A stretch of 64,000 bases of DNA, taken from assembly GCF_019175385.1 (NCBI RefSeq), contig NC_083343.1, positions 54,458,457 through 54,522,456 on the forward strand, in the 5' to 3' direction. The notes under the pieces were generated by a model. It was not told the origin of the DNA, made no database searches, and saw nothing but the letters and a program-made list of their open reading frames with translations. Every line of letters begins with the position of its first letter. Within the stretch, counting starts at the first letter, position 1. Made by a program: the position numbers and the translations under genes. This document shows positions 32,683 through 45,714 of this stretch, in pieces. This DNA is from Lycium barbarum. Taxonomy: Eukaryota > Streptophyta > Magnoliopsida > Solanales > Solanaceae.

Positions 32683-34843
32683 TGTTATACCTTGTAGTTC
32701 TATACATTTAGAATCGTCGTATGTAAGTTATCTTTGTTTTGGACATTGGGAATTGCCTTCGAGGTTATATGAGGTTGGACATGCTTAACTTATGCTTAAA
32801 AGTGTTTAAGTTCATGTTTGGCAAGTTACAGAAAGATTAGAGGATAAGTGAATAGAAGCGGAAAGGTTCGTCAAAAGTTGTTTTCGGAAAATATAGAATA
32901 TGGACCTTATAATTGAGATATGGTCATTTTAAGATATGGACCGTATTTAAGGATTCTAAATATTTCAGAGCAGAAAAATTTTGAGGTGGAAAAATATGGT
33001 CCCTTTGTACGGACCGAATAATATTACGGCCAAGGGGTTAGCCGTATAATGTTATACGACCAAGAAATACAGCCAGTATTTTGTAAGTCGGTGGAATATT
33101 GCTGATTTTAATTATGACGACCCTCTTCATTTTTAATTATTTACACATAACCCCAAATTCAAGAAAGCTCTAGAGACATCTCCAAACATCTTCAAACACA
33201 TTTCCAAGCTTAAATCAAAGATCAAAGTATTTAGGGTTTCAAAGTGAGGTTTAAAGTTGTCTCTTCTTCTTGAAGAAGCTTGGGTGAGTATTTTTTTTAG
33301 GTGGAGTAACCTTGGAATTGAAGTGTTCTTGAATTTTGAGATAAGATTTCATCTTGAATTTGAGATAAGATTTCATCTTAGTTTCATGCTTATGAGTTTA
33401 TTTGATAATTATACCAAGATTTGAGGAGAAGAAATTGGAGAAAAGGTCATAAGCTGTTGTGTTGAAGTTGTTATTATGAGTTGATTATGAAAAGAAGTTT
33501 TGGGACTGAATTGAGTATAATTTGAATATATTTCATTGCGGTTTTGAGAGTTGTTTTGGAGTTAGTGGAAGTAGATGATATAAGAGAAATGCTATGCAAT
33601 TTTCATTAGCTTACCAATTACTTTAGTTTGACCTTATGAGAGTTTTAAAGAGTTAACTTTAGTATGAATCACTTTGAATGTAGATTTACAAGCTTGAGAG
33701 GATAGGTGTTGGGTACTTAAGGAGACGACAATGTATGTTAGGGTTGTCCCTTTTCTTTCTTATGGCATGATCTTATTGAAAACAACCTATACGAACGATA
33801 TTCATAATGACCCCATTCCTAGAAATACTAGAAGCTTATGGTTCTTAATGTTCTTATTATATTATTGATCTTTGTCTCATGATTATTGATCTTTGTCTCA
33901 TGATTATTGATCTTGTCTTATGGTTATTGATCCTGTTTATTGATATTGATCTCATCTTATGCTTATTGTTCCTTTAAGGAGAGATATGTCCATGATGATA
34001 ACTCCATAACGGTAATCCGAGGTTTACCGACCTTACATCTCTCCGATAGAGTCATAACGTTTCTTTGAGCTCTCATGCATGCTTATATATATATATATAT
34101 AACTATTTTCTCACACCAAGCAATGCCATAGTCGACCGGCTACGACACCTATTGTGTGCACCGTTGCAGTTGGGTATGGATGACACCAAGCCTATCATGG
34201 CCGGGTACGGGATTATATATATGTATGATGTTTTTTAAAGGAAAGCATGCATGATATCCGCCTTGAGAGGCATCCAGATGTACAGGTTATTCTATCTTAT
34301 CTCATGTTATTTTCATAGCTTTATTATCTTGTTATTCATGCCTTACATACTCAGTACTGACGTTCTTTTTGTTTGTGGATGATGCGTTCATGCCCGTAGG
34401 TAGACAGTGAGATAGATCAGACCCTTAGGTTGCTTCCTCAGCATTTGTACAGCAGCACTCCACTTGTCCTGAAGCAGCAGTCCAGTTGGTATGATTCTTT
34501 TGAGTTTATATGGGCATGGCGGGGTCCTGTCCTGTCCTTATGATGTTATGCACTCCATATAGAGGCTCGTAAACAGATATTTACAGCTAGATGTCCTATG
34601 AACTTTTCGGTCCATATTTTGTTATATCATTTTGACAATCTAGTCGGCTTGTGTACTTGAGATCAGTATGATGATGTAGATATGTATATGTCTCTTTTTG
34701 GGCTTGTGTCACTCATAGTTTATGACATTTATTAGACAGCAGTGTGGCCCACTCAGGTTTGATTATGTGATGCATGTATGTCTTGAGGTGCTCGGTAGGT
34801 TAGCTTCGGGTGCCCGTCATGGCCCTCCGATTGGGTTGTGACA
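32683..34843 (+). repeat. E0 5' LTR (2161 bp)
   Basis: It begins TGTTATACC and ends GGTTGTGACA. It contains a TACGGACCGAATAATATTACGG region near 33005, a weakened box (AGAGAAATGCTATGC near 33590), an altered donor (AAT|GTATGTTAGGG), an ATCCGAG/CTCCGAT stem with one mismatch, a TA microsatellite at about 34083-34101, and a twin-hairpin relic lacking the first loop (CAGTACTG). Confidence 0.8.
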
Positions 34844-34846
34844 AAA

Positions 34847-34941
34847 GTCATAAGAGAGCAGTTCCTCTTAGGGCTATCTGTGAGCCGTGTCTAGTAGAGT
34901 CTTGTTTATAGGTTTGCGGTGCACCACACTTATAAACAAGA
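34847..34941 (+). other. E0 decayed primer site and leader stem-loop
   Basis: The primer site reads GTCATAAGAGAGCAG, several changes from TGGTATCAGAGC. The stem-loop (34900-34941) is nonetheless well kept: TCTTGTTTATA/TATAAACAAGA is perfect, the inner stem GGTTTG/CACACT is partial, and the loop CGGTGCAC holds the self-complementary GTGCAC. Confidence 0.6.
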
Positions 34942-35050
34942 GGCTACAGGTCATTTAGGAAGATTGACCTTTCTTTCCCATCTTAGATTGTGTGATAAAG
35001 CTATGTTATAAAGATTCCCTTTTTCCTAACCAAGCATTATGATTTCAATA

Positions 35051-35579
35051 ATGCTTGTGAAGAGGAAAGCTTCAGTGGCCCAGAAGAGAAAGTCAGTAGT
35101 CGGTAGGAGAACTGGACTAGGACCACCAGTAGAGATTGAGGAGAGAGAGTCCCAGAATGAGGTTCCATCTTAGACCTGTTATACTCCGACCGCTCCAGAG
35201 GAGCATAGAGGAGCCCCAGCTCCAGCTCCTGCACCTCTAGTTCCTCCACCAGATGCCTCAGGCCAAGATATATGAGAGGTTATTCAGTTGTTGACCCGGT
35301 TAGTAGCCGCTCAGGCCCAGCGACAAGATACGAGTCATGGTTATAGGACTGTTAGTGCCAAAGTTCAAGATTTTATTAATTTAAACCTTCCAAAATTCTT
35401 TGGGGTGAAACCAGATGAGGACTTGTAGAACATTATAGATGGAATGTTGAGAACATTGCGGGTAATGCATACTTCAAACACTGAGTCAGTGGAGTTGTCA
35501 ACCTATAGATTAGGGGATGTTGCCATTCATTGGTATGAGACTTGGGTGTCGTCCAAGTGGGTTAATGCACCTCCACCCG
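35051..35579 (+). pseudogene. E0 gag N-terminal half, with stops
   Basis: It starts MLVKRKASVAQKRKSVVGRR, the basic gag N-terminus. Then a stop, a Pro-rich stretch and another stop (DI-stop-EVIQLL). The retrotransposon gag domain follows: VQDFINLNLPKFFGV, DGMLRTLRVMHTS, TYRLGDVAIHWYETWVSSKW. A further stop replaces Gln in DEDL-stop-N. It is cut at ...NAPPP by the A insertion. The acceptor position upstream reads TTTCAAT, mutated from TTTCAG. Confidence 0.85.
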
Positions 35580-37975
35580 TGTTACACCTCAAATTTTTTT
35601 TGTTGATGCACAGTGGATAGACTAACGAGGGGCACGAAGTATACGATGTTTCAATAAGTAAGAAATAGCATTAGATGATCCTAATTGAGATTTCAAAGGC
35701 ATTCGAGGTAATAAAAGAAAGTTTGCCTACAAAGGCAAGGCATACGTTATGTAAGAAAGAATATGTGAGTAACTAATTAATGATGTTTTGGAGAAGATCT
35801 ATAATGTCCCTTAGATTGTTAATGAGGTGTTAAACAAGTGTTAAGAAGGTTCCATAAGGATTGGAGATCAAACGAACGACGGAGATCATTTCAGGGAGAT
35901 GGGGTTATACGAACGACTTATACGGTCCGTATAACACCCAACAGAGATGATGTTTGCCTGGTGGTGAACCAAGACCACTTATACGGGCTGTACAATGTTA
36001 TACGGACCGTATAAGTGTCCGTGGAAGTCCCGACGGGCTGAGTTAAGTTCAATTATATAAATGTGATCCCACTTCACTAATTTCATTTCCCACATTTCTT
36101 CATCTCTCTCAAGGCTTCTAGAGGGTTCCATACTTCTTCCACAAGAATCCAAGAGAAATTGATGATCAACTTCATCAAACCAACAAAATCAAGTGTATGA
36201 GACACATTAAAGTTCATCCAAGCCAAGGAATTCCAATGGAAGTGAACTAGGGTTTTGGTGCAAGAGAAGTATTTCGACTCAAGGATTATTCCTATACTAT
36301 CTAAGGTACGTTTTATGATATTTTCATGTTGTTTAAGGTAATGAGAGGTTGAATGACTTAGATTATGGAAGGAGATAGAAAATGGGTCACAAAGATAGAA
36401 ATAATGAGATTTTGAGTAGTAGTTTGGAGTGAATCGTGAATATTGATATGTTGTGATTGTAAGTATGCTATAAGTGACATTTAGAATATGGGTAAGCATT
36501 ATATGTGAGAAAATGCAATAGTGAACTATGACCATGATTATGGAGGAATTGAAGTGAAATTGTGAAATGTGGATAATGTATATCAATGATGATTGTTGCT
36601 TATAATATTGTGAATGTTGTTATGGATGTTTGGGACTTGATATGGAATATGGGGAAAGTCGTATAAACAAAGGAAATGCTGCCCAATTTTCTCTAGCTTT
36701 AGTAAGCACATTCTTATAATCGTTTAGCTAATGTTAATACGAACTCCCTTGAAGGCAACGACGTGAGCATTGAAGGGGAACGATCAAGCAGTAGAATAGC
36801 TAAAGGAAAAGGAATGTAAGGCTAGTCCTTTCTTTCTAAGGCATGAATCTTATGACATGATCTTCCCTCCTTCTCCATGAATTTCCTACATTCCGGAAAA
36901 CTAAGAATCTATGTTCATGAATAGCCATATGAGTTAAAAAAAATGAGATATTATGAGCATGATGATGATGAGCTTAAGTCCAAAGATTCTAGATTTCACG
37001 ATATGATGTTAACTACGATCCATTGATGATGTTTATTGTATACACTCACCTTATATGCTAATTCCTTCAAGATGAGGTAGAATGCTTATGAATGCTCCAT
37101 AATGGAATTGGGGTTTCAAGAGCTTATGTCACCCCGATAAAGTATAGCTGTCTTTGAGTTATATCCATACATTATGACGAGTACATGATGATGATATTAC
37201 GCCGCGCCTATATGGCCGGGCAGACACCGCTAAGGCGGGCAGCGTATACAGCATGTCTAGATGGCATGGGCAGACACTACTAGTGGGCGGCATGAGATGG
37301 TACCCCGAACACGGGAGGCCTGGATGCGGGCTAATGATTATCACACCGTACCTATATGGTCGGGCAGCTTATACATATATGTATACATGATATGATGATG
37401 ATTATGGAGTAAGCCAGTATGCATTATTTTTTTTATAGTTGATAGTCAGTTACAGGTTGCTCCTCATTTGATGCTTCCTTATTTCATTGATGTATTGTTA
37501 TTGTTGATGCCTTACATACTCAGTACAATGTTCGTACTAACGTACTTTTCTTTGGACACTGTGTTCATGCCCACAGGTACACCGGGAGGTGATCCAGACT
37601 CGTAGGAGCTATTAGCTGACTTGATAGCACTCCATTGTTCCAGAGGTGCCATTGATTTATTCTTTTGTGTATATATATGTTTTGGGCATGACGGGGTCCT
37701 GTCCCATCCATATGTCTAGTACTCTAGTAGAGGCTCGTAGATCCACATGTGTGGGTAGCATGGTCTCACAATGTCCTTATTGTATGTATATTATTTTGAT
37801 AGCCGAAGGGCTTATGTATATAAAGGTAATTATGTTCAAAGTTAAAAATGGTTTTCCTATGATTTGAGTATAAGATTAATGAATGAACGCTTGATGTGTA
37901 CGAAGGGTAATGGTACGAGCGGTGCTCGATGGTTAGCCCCGAGTACCCGTCATGGTCCCTAGTCAGTTTGTGACA
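35580..37975 (+). repeat. A 5' LTR (2396 bp)
   Basis: TGTTACACCTC...CAGTTTGTGACA. Perfect TATACGGTCCGTATA and TATACGGACCGTATA words near 35918 and 36000. Box AAGGAAATGCTGCCCAATTTTC near 36670; the donor is mutated to AAAAG|GAATGT. ATTGGGG/CCCCGAT stem at 37107-37138; twin hairpins at 37521-37555 with one pair lost in each stem. Confidence 0.88.
37195..37375 (+). repeat. A LTR minisatellite
   Basis: Decayed units of the L1 type: GCGCCTATATGGCCGGGCAGACACCGCTAAGGCGGGC and CACTAGTGGGCGGC variants, then CCCCGAACACGGG. The local inverted repeats (CCGCTAAGGCGG) are retained in the first unit. Confidence 0.7.
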
Positions 37976-37979
37976 AAAG

Positions 37980-38074
37980 TGGTATCAGAGCAGTTCAATC
38001 CTAGGAAGTGTCTACGAGCAGTGTCTAGTAGAGTCTTGTTTATGGTGTGTTGCACGCCACACCTATAAACAGGA
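37980..38074 (+). other. A primer site and leader stem-loop
   Basis: A perfect TGGTATCAGAGC is followed by the stem-loop at 38034-38074: outer TCTTGTTTAT/ATAAACAGGA (one G-U), inner GGTGTG/CACACC perfect, loop TTGCACGC with only a 4-base palindrome TGCA. The inner stem is G-C where C has A-T at the same pair. Confidence 0.65.
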
Positions 38075-41000
38075 GGCTACAGGGCATTTAGGAAGGTTAC
38101 TCTTCTTTCATCTCTAAGATTGTGCGATACAGCTAAGCCATAGGAAATGAGATTCCATAGACTAAGCCCTGATTGCAGCAGAAAAACGGTATTGGCAGAA
38201 AAAAGTGATTGATGACATTGAAAGTTACGGAAGTAAGCCCCTTCGTTGAGGCTATGTTATCGGAATATGTATTTATATGATAATGGATTGATTGTCTTAG
38301 AGGTAAGTTAGTGTATGTATAACAGAGGAATTGACAAAAGGTATCTCTTGATGATAAGTTCATTTATAAGTTTGTGAACTAAACAAATTGAATGAATCAG
38401 AACAAAGGTAAGCGACGGTACGAAAGATGTGTGTCGAGTAAGGTAAGAATATTGAGGTATGATTGAAATGTAAAGCTGAAGGATGAACGGGAAATTAAAT
38501 AGGAAGGGATAATAGGGCATATCGCTAAAGGATCAGGTACATCTCGAAGTGTGATATATGAGGTAAGTTTAGCTATCTTTGTGCTTTTACTTTAAAATGG
38601 GAGCCCTGTGTGGCTGAGATATGTCATACATATATATTGGCCCTATGAGGCATTGTTGGTATTTGCTGCGTGCAGGTTTTGGGATAGTAAGAAATATAGA
38701 GGAAACTCCGCTGAAATTTTCCTCGAATCTAAAGGAGATAAGATGTAAGCTTGTAATATGTCCTAACGGGAAAAGATGTCGTGCAAAAATTAATGGCAGG
38801 ACGAGATTAAGTTAGGAGTATCGTTAACAACTACAAGAGATGAGTTAAATACTATTGAATTGATAGTAATGGTAATTATAAGATCGACATTGATACGGTA
38901 AAGAGAAATGCTAGTGTAAATTAGGGAGACTGGTAGTGCTAAAACACGACAGAGGAGAGGAATGGTAGCTCTAATAGAGTGTGATACTGGAGTATTGATT
39001 GGATGGATAAGCACGAGTAAGATAAGATAAGTCTATTAGCAAAATAAAGTAATAGCATGACTGAGGCAGGGGTATGAAATACGAAGGGGTATAATGAATG
39101 TGAATCCATTGGTAAAACAACTTATATGGTAAGTGTAATGGGGCTGATTAGAAAGAGTAACAGGTTGAGTATGCTTACTTCGCAAGGTTTATTCTATTTT
39201 ACGAGCAGGCTTGCGAACGAGGTAAAGAAGTGTCACTATATAGCGTTGATTATGATCAAGATATAATGAGAGCATGGCAAGAACTGTAATACAATGTAAG
39301 TAAAGTATAGTGAGGTAACGACTAAAGATGTGACATGTTCTATATGAATAAAGAATGAATGCAAGTGTGAAACCAGCAAGCGAGCCATGGGGCAGTAGAT
39401 AAGAATGCTTATAAGACCTTGTTAGAAAATAATAGCATAGAGGTTTCGCAATGACAGAAAAGATAGCAAGCAAAATCGAAAAAGGAATCAGAGAAATGTG
39501 ATATGGCAAAGTAGTAGTAGTTTGTGATTTGTCTAATCGAGAGAATGAGTGATATTTTTAGTTGGATGTAAAAGACCAAGACTACAGAAAGATGAATAAC
39601 GAAATTGGACGATTGTTAGGAAAAAAGGATCAACACAATAAGGATGAGAGGGGATGATCAGAATGAACAGAATAAGTTTTGGAAGCGAAGAATGGATGTA
39701 CAAGGGTAGTATATTCTAAAGGACAAAGCGGTACTAAGTTAAGAATAGGGTTCCTCCTGTGAAGAATAAAGGATTGATTATAAAACGGGAGGAAATAAGA
39801 TAAATTAAGGAGGAAAGAATGTAAACAAATAAGAATGGGAATAGAAAGAGAAGGAAATGCGCTGCAAAGTACACGCGGTTAAGAAGTTGTCGTGTTATGA
39901 TTAAAGGAAGATGCATCTCCTACGAATATCCTATACCAAGTTAGAACGAGTAAAGTATATGAAGTAATGAGTTGAAAAGAAAAAGGTGGCCATAAGTTAT
40001 GAGTTTACCGTACGACGATAAAGCTATAAGGCAAAGCTATCATCAACGACAAATACAATATGATTATGATTGGTTTTGAAATCAATGTTGAGTGCAACAC
40101 AAGAGTAAAAGAGTATGAGGCATAATGGGTATTAGTTGCGCCTGAGACTTAGGCCCTGGAAAACAAAGATGACGTTACAAGTGAACTTTGAGCACCGAAG
40201 AAGATGGAAAGTGACATTGCATGGATCGTATGGATAACTAGACATACTATTATTGTGAGCATCCCTATGGGACAAAAGTTGTTAATTGGAGCGGATTTAG
40301 ACATTGACTCATAACTACCAGATGAGATAAGTAAAATACATCCTTGTTCGGATTGCTATGTCGGTTGTATTACTTGATTACAAAACTGCAAGATGAGTAT
40401 GTTAAGACTTCACACATGAATTATCGTAGCTATAAATTATGGGAAATGGCATGAATAAGATGTAGTATAGTAAGGGATATATGAATTCAAGATTTGAAGG
40501 TGAGGCAACGGATTTGAGAATGGTACAAGTAAAACCCTTAAAGGGGGGAAGCGAGTAAAGAGAATACAATGTAAATATTGAAACGATGGACCCTAAGATG
40601 TGACAGATATAGACTCTAAAACAAAGAGTGAGAGTTACGCAGAAATGAGTCTAATAACTAGTAAATAAACGAACACGAATTGAGCAGGCATCGAAGACTG
40701 TACTGGAAATCATTCGCGAAGACCTTGAACCATGTGACATTGAGAGCAAATAACTCAGGGGATATTGTAAAAGATAGCGATGCTATATTAGAATAGAGGC
40801 AAAGGCACTAACGGTAGAGTCGTTGTTAATGATATTGCGATTTATAAGCGATAATTAAGAAAGGCACCTAAGGTTTTCTATAGTAGAACATAAGATATGA
40901 TAATCAAGGGAAAAATAAAGGAAGGAAGAGAGCATGACGAGATAAGTTACTACAGATAGACAAAAGAGTTTTGGTATGTATGACACCGAGGCTTGTCGTG

Positions 41001-41131
41001 GCCGGGTGTGCAAAAACCACCGAACCTTTAAGGTCGAGTAAGCTATGGATATGAATACGGAAACGAACATGTATATGGATATGGATACATATATATGTAT
41101 AGATGTTTATGTACACGAATCACGCAAGAAC
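38075..41131 (+). other. A interior, purine-rich and non-coding
   Basis: Leader text (GAGGCTACAGGGCATTTAGG) and an acceptor-like CCCTGATTGCAG (38167-38178) match coding relatives, but no gag ATG or domain follows. About 38585-38740 is a module (GGTATTTGCTGCGTGCAGG to AGGAAACTCCGCTGAAATTTTC) shared with C's interior and with the D LTR. The remainder is A/G-rich on the plus strand with stops in all frames. It ends at the B insertion after AGAAC, a candidate target duplication. Confidence 0.7.
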
Positions 41132-43443
41132 TGTCACGCCCCGAACCTGGGCCTGGACGTAACACGGCATCCGGTGCCTGACAGCATGTGACCGAGCGAA
41201 CCAACTGGCTGGCTGAATCAACATGTGATACCAAAACATAACTAATTTATAAAATAAAACTAACACATGCTGATTAACTAAACGTCTGACTGAAATATCA
41301 TAATGCGGAAATACTTAGACAATCTGAACATATCTGACAGTAGCCAACATGGCTAAACCAAAACAACTGAACGACTGAGTATACCTGTCTACAAGGCTAA
41401 CATAACAAATATCCGACTATCCGAACTATGTCTATGCAGCCTCTAATGAATACAAAAAGGTAATTGTCTAGAAAGCTGTGAGAACTGCATGACTGATATC
41501 GCCCTGAAGGAAACTGGGGCTTACCACAGTAGCTGATACGAACACTCCTAAGTAGCTGGATCGTCAACCTGTATGTCATTACCTGCACCGCGAGATGCAG
41601 GCCCCCAAGCAATAAAAAGGGACATCAGTACATTTGAATTGTACTGGTATGTAAAGTAACTGAAACAATAAAACACTGGAACTGAAACTGAAGCTGAACT
41701 AAACAGGAAAGCAAGATGCTGAACTGTAAATATAACTGTGGCCTAGGGCCCAAATAATGTGTAGAAAAAACTGTGGCCTCAGGCCCAAGCAATACGTATG
41801 CATAAACTGTGGCCTAGGGCCCAAAAATACAGATACAGGCGTTCAACATTAACAATTTTCTAGACTGAGACTGGCTATAGCTGATAGCATGATAACTGTT
41901 TCTGATTATGGGACTCATGCAAATAACAGGTTATACACTGACTGAGACTCATGTGATAACAATTCATAAGTCTATAAAGATTACATGCTGAGTTCATAAT
42001 GCTCAAAGTGACAACCATGAACGAATTCTGTAACTGCAACCCTAGAAGATAACCGTTCTATATCATTTCATGAAACTAGGGCTAAACTATATTCTGAGTC
42101 AAATTGCTGACAAGTATGAAGAATGAGGCGTAGGGAGAATCATGAATATTCCCTAACGTAGATAGTTAGCCTCACATACCTTAATTCCAACCTTGGAGTG
42201 TAATACAATATTCGTCAACCCTTTCAACTTTGATCTATATCAATACAAGTCAAAGGGATTTTATATTAGAAATAATATTCATGCTTTGGTTATCTAAGCA
42301 TTTTATCTAACACTTAGTGGGCACAAAGCTCCAAAATCTCCATTAATGGTGTTTCTTCACCCAATTCCCATTCTATTACTTCTAGGTGATTCTATAATCT
42401 CAATTAGATGTAATTAACATCATTCTCCATCACCCATATCATTATAACAATCTCAAGTCAACAATTCAAAACCCTACTATAGTTCGTGTAATTCTCATTA
42501 CTAAACCCATTTACTATTCTCCCAAGAACTCATCAATTCACTATTATGAATGATTAGAGTATAGAAACATTACCTTTTTGACGTTCAATCCACTTGATTC
42601 TAGGGTTTCCACGCCCAACAATAATGTTCCCCTCACAACTCTATTGATTAGAAGGGTTTACTCAAGTTAGAAAGAGATTAGGGACTTGAATTCAACCTAG
42701 AATCATGATAAAACTTACCTTGTAGGGTTCTTGAGGGTTAGGACTTGTTCTTCCTGACTTTAGGGTAATTTTCCGTGATTAGGGGTGTTACGAAAATAAA
42801 CCCCAAGGTTAAATATAACTTAAAACGCGAAATCCCGACTTTTAACCCGAAACCCGACCTGTTATGCTATGGGTCCGCGATGCACATGCATCGTGCGACA
42901 TTCTGCAGGTCGATACTCAGAGTTGTAAAATCAGCCCGCGACGCGGGGCCATCGCACACGCCCTGAAAAGCGACGTGTGTCTGTTCTATGCAGTGTTCGG
43001 TCAAATGGTAATAACTTCCTCTACAGAGCTCTGTTTGGGCTCCACAATATACCGTTGGAAAGCTATTTCAAAGAGCTACACTTTAATGTTTTAAGGTTCT
43101 CAAATTACCAATGTATTTTCACGAAATTTGACCGTAAGGCAAACGTATCGAAACTTAGCCGATTCTATAGAATTTTAAGTGCCTTATTATTAGCCATATT
43201 GAGACGATCATATCTCCTTGCTCCGATCTCTCATTGGCCTGGTCCATATATCGTTAGAAAGGTATTTCTACATACTACAACTTTCAGTAAGGGTACCTTC
43301 CCAAATTCCCAACTAATCAAGGATTTATGGCTGCCCGAAGTAGGCCTATCAACCATTTTCGCAAAACGTTCAAACCTTCAGTTTTTCCACTAAAGATCTA
43401 TTGACATGAGTCTAACCTTAGTTCTAAGATACGGGGTGTAACA
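41132..43443 (-). repeat. B 3' LTR (2312 bp)
   Basis: In sense TGTTACACCCCGTATC...GGGGCGTGACA. It contains three about 45-bp units of CTGTGGCCTAGGGCCCAA (41740-41835), where GGCCTAGGGCC is a local inverted repeat. A donor word AAG|GTATGTGAGG (about 42174) and a twin-hairpin relative (CAGTAC...GTACTG at 41626-41646) are present. Confidence 0.88.
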
Positions 43444-43465
43444 TTATCTCCCCCTTGGGATCATT
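43444..43465 (-). other. B polypurine tract
   Basis: In sense ATCCCAAGGGGGAGATAA precedes TGTTACACCCC. CATTCGAGGACGAATG just upstream is a perfect inverted word shared in form with L2. Confidence 0.8.
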
Positions 43466-43686
43466 CGTCCTCGAATGATGGTCTTGGTTATAGTCGCGGT
43501 TAAATCTGAGACTCTATAGAAGTTTGGCAGCGTTTATTCTGTAACTAAGATACCTAAAACTAACTGACTGAGCCACATGATCACTAAACTAACTGAATGA
43601 ATACATGATTACTGAACTGAATGTCTACTAAACTGTCTGAATACTGAAAACATGGAGGTTATGCTATAAGGATCTAACTGAAAAGG

Positions 43687-45198
43687 TTAGTTACCTTCAA
43701 CATTTTCTGCTTGCTCTTCAAAGAGATGGGGATATCTAGACTTCATGTTCTCTTCGGCCTCCCACGTAGCCTCTTCAACTTTCTTATTTCTCCATAGTAC
43801 TTTCACTGAAGCAATCTCTTTAGTTCTCAACTTGCAGATTTGACGATCAAGAATAGCCACTGGGATCTCTTCATAGGACATGCTATCTTTAACCCCTAGG
43901 ATTTCTGTAGGAACAACTAAAGACGGGTCTCCCATGAACTTCTTCAACATAGATGCATGAAATACTGGGTGTACAGCAGCCAAATGTTGTGGCAATTCTA
44001 ACTCATAAGCCACTTGCCCGATCCTTTGCAGGATTCTATATGGCCCAATATAGCGAGGGCTAAGCTTCCCCTTCTTCCCAAATCTCATATTGCCTTTCAT
44101 AGGCGAAACTTTTAGGAACGCCCAATCATCAACTTGGAACTCCAAGTCTCTGTGCCGCATGTCCGAATAGGACTTTTGGCGACTCTGAGCCATCTTCAAA
44201 CGCTCTTGAATCAACTTAACTTTCTCCATAGCCCGATAGACCAAGTCTGGACCTAACAACTCTGCTTCACCAACCTCAAACCAACCGATTGGCGACCTAC
44301 ATCTCCGCCCATACAAGGCCTCAAACGGTGCCATATGGATACTAGAGTGGCAACTGTTATTATAAGAAAACTCAATGAGAGGAAAATGGTCATGCCAATT
44401 TCCTTTGAAATCTAGGACACATTTTCTCAACATGTCCTCAAGAGTCTGAATAGTACGCTCTGCCTGGCCATCTGTCTGAGGATGAAAAGCTGTGCTGAGG
44501 TTCACCCTTGTGCTCAATCATTTCTGAAAGGATTTCCAAAAGTCCGCAGTATATTGATCACCACGGTTTGAAATTATGGACAAAGGAGTCCCATGCAATC
44601 GGATGATTTCTTGAATATATAACTTGGCATAATCTTCTGCCGCATCTGTAGTCTTCACTGGCAAGAAGTGTGCTGACTTGGTAAGTCGATCTACAATTAC
44701 CCAAATCGAATCATGCTTTCGAAAAGAGCGAGGTAAACCTCTTATGAAATCCATGTTTATCATCTCCCATTTCCAGATGGGAATGTCTATGTTCTGAGCC
44801 AACCCACCAGGCCTTTGGTGTTCGGCTTTCACTGGCTGGCAATTTAGACACTTAGCCACAAAATCAGCTACATTCTTCTTCATGTCATTCCACCAATAAA
44901 TCTCCTTAAGAGCATGATACATCTTTGTGGAACCTGGGTGAATGGAATACCTGGAATTATGCGCTTCAGACATAATCCGATCTCTGAGCCCATCTATGTC
45001 TAGAACGCATAATCTGCCCCTGTACCTCAAAGTACCATCATCTCCCCCTTGTTCAAAGGCCGTAGTCTTGTGTTTGTGAATTCCCTCCCTCAGCTGTAAC
45101 AGGCAGGGATCACTAAACTATTTTTCTTTCACTTCTGCTACTAAGGAGGATTCAGCCCTGTTCTGACCAACAACTCCACCATCTCCAGAGTCTTGAAG
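43687..45198 (-). pseudogene. B integrase with chromodomain-like end; catalytic Asp to Asn
   Basis: Zinc region [10 protein letters not shown] and CLNC; core Asp in INMDFIRGLP; the second catalytic Asp, expected in a SDRG motif, is Asn (ISNRGDQYT, 44566-44568); Glu present in GQAERTIQ. A TGA follows WKSFQK, dividing the core. The C-terminal half is a clean 276-codon frame with GPYRILQRIG and the block ILDRQICKLRTKEI...WEAEENMKSRYPHLF. Between RNase H and the zinc region the text carries at least one stop (near 45118). The D-to-N change is a plausible G-to-A deamination scar. Confidence 0.87.
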
Positions 45199-45714
45199 TC
45201 AAACTCCTAGGCTTGCTAAGTGGTGGACTTCCTTTGTCATAGTTCTCTTGTCTGCCTCGACATGAGCTGAACTTCCCATGGAACACCAACTGAGAGCATC
45301 GGCTACAATATTCGCCTTCCCTGGATGATAGAGAATATCCACATCATAGTCCTTAAGAAATTCGAGCCATCTTCTCTGCCTAAGATTCAACTCTCTTTGC
45401 TTGAAAATATATTGCAGGCTTTTATGATCGGTGAAAATATCCACATGCACTCCATACAAGTAGTGCCGCCATATCTTGAGTACAAAAACCACATCTGCTA
45501 ATTCTAAGTCATGGGTTGGATAATTCTTCTCATGAGTCTTAAGCTGTCTAGACGCATAAGCAACAACCATACCATGCTGCATTAAAACACATATGAGACC
45601 AACTCCCAAAGCATCGCAATAAACAACGAATCCCTCGGTTCCCTCTGGTAGTGTCAAAACTGGATAAGAAGTCAGTCTCTTCTTCAACTCTTCGAAACTC
45701 TGCTCACATATATC
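45199..45714 (-). pseudogene. B RNase H
   Basis: [16 protein letters not shown] and [11 protein letters not shown] keep the acidic residues. [14 protein letters not shown] and [14 protein letters not shown] follow. The frame is continuous for 162 codons; a stop (TAA near 45716) separates it from RT after KVKFQW. Confidence 0.85.

Larger units (their letters stand above)
32683..35579 (+). mobile_element. E0: plus-strand gypsy element, interrupted in gag by A
   Basis: LTR, decayed primer site, leader stem-loop and first part of gag are present. The rest lies beyond A and outside the window. It is the oldest layer of the right nest: its primer site, hairpins and gag are all more decayed than those of L1. 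Confidence 0.8.

Noticed and set aside
36083..36586. 167-codon minus-strand frame
   Set aside because: Antisense to the A LTR; composition is that of AT-rich non-coding sequence.
42977..43393. 138-codon plus-strand frame (weaker copy near 53542-54014)
   Set aside because: Antisense to the B LTR U3; not kept intact in the second LTR copy.
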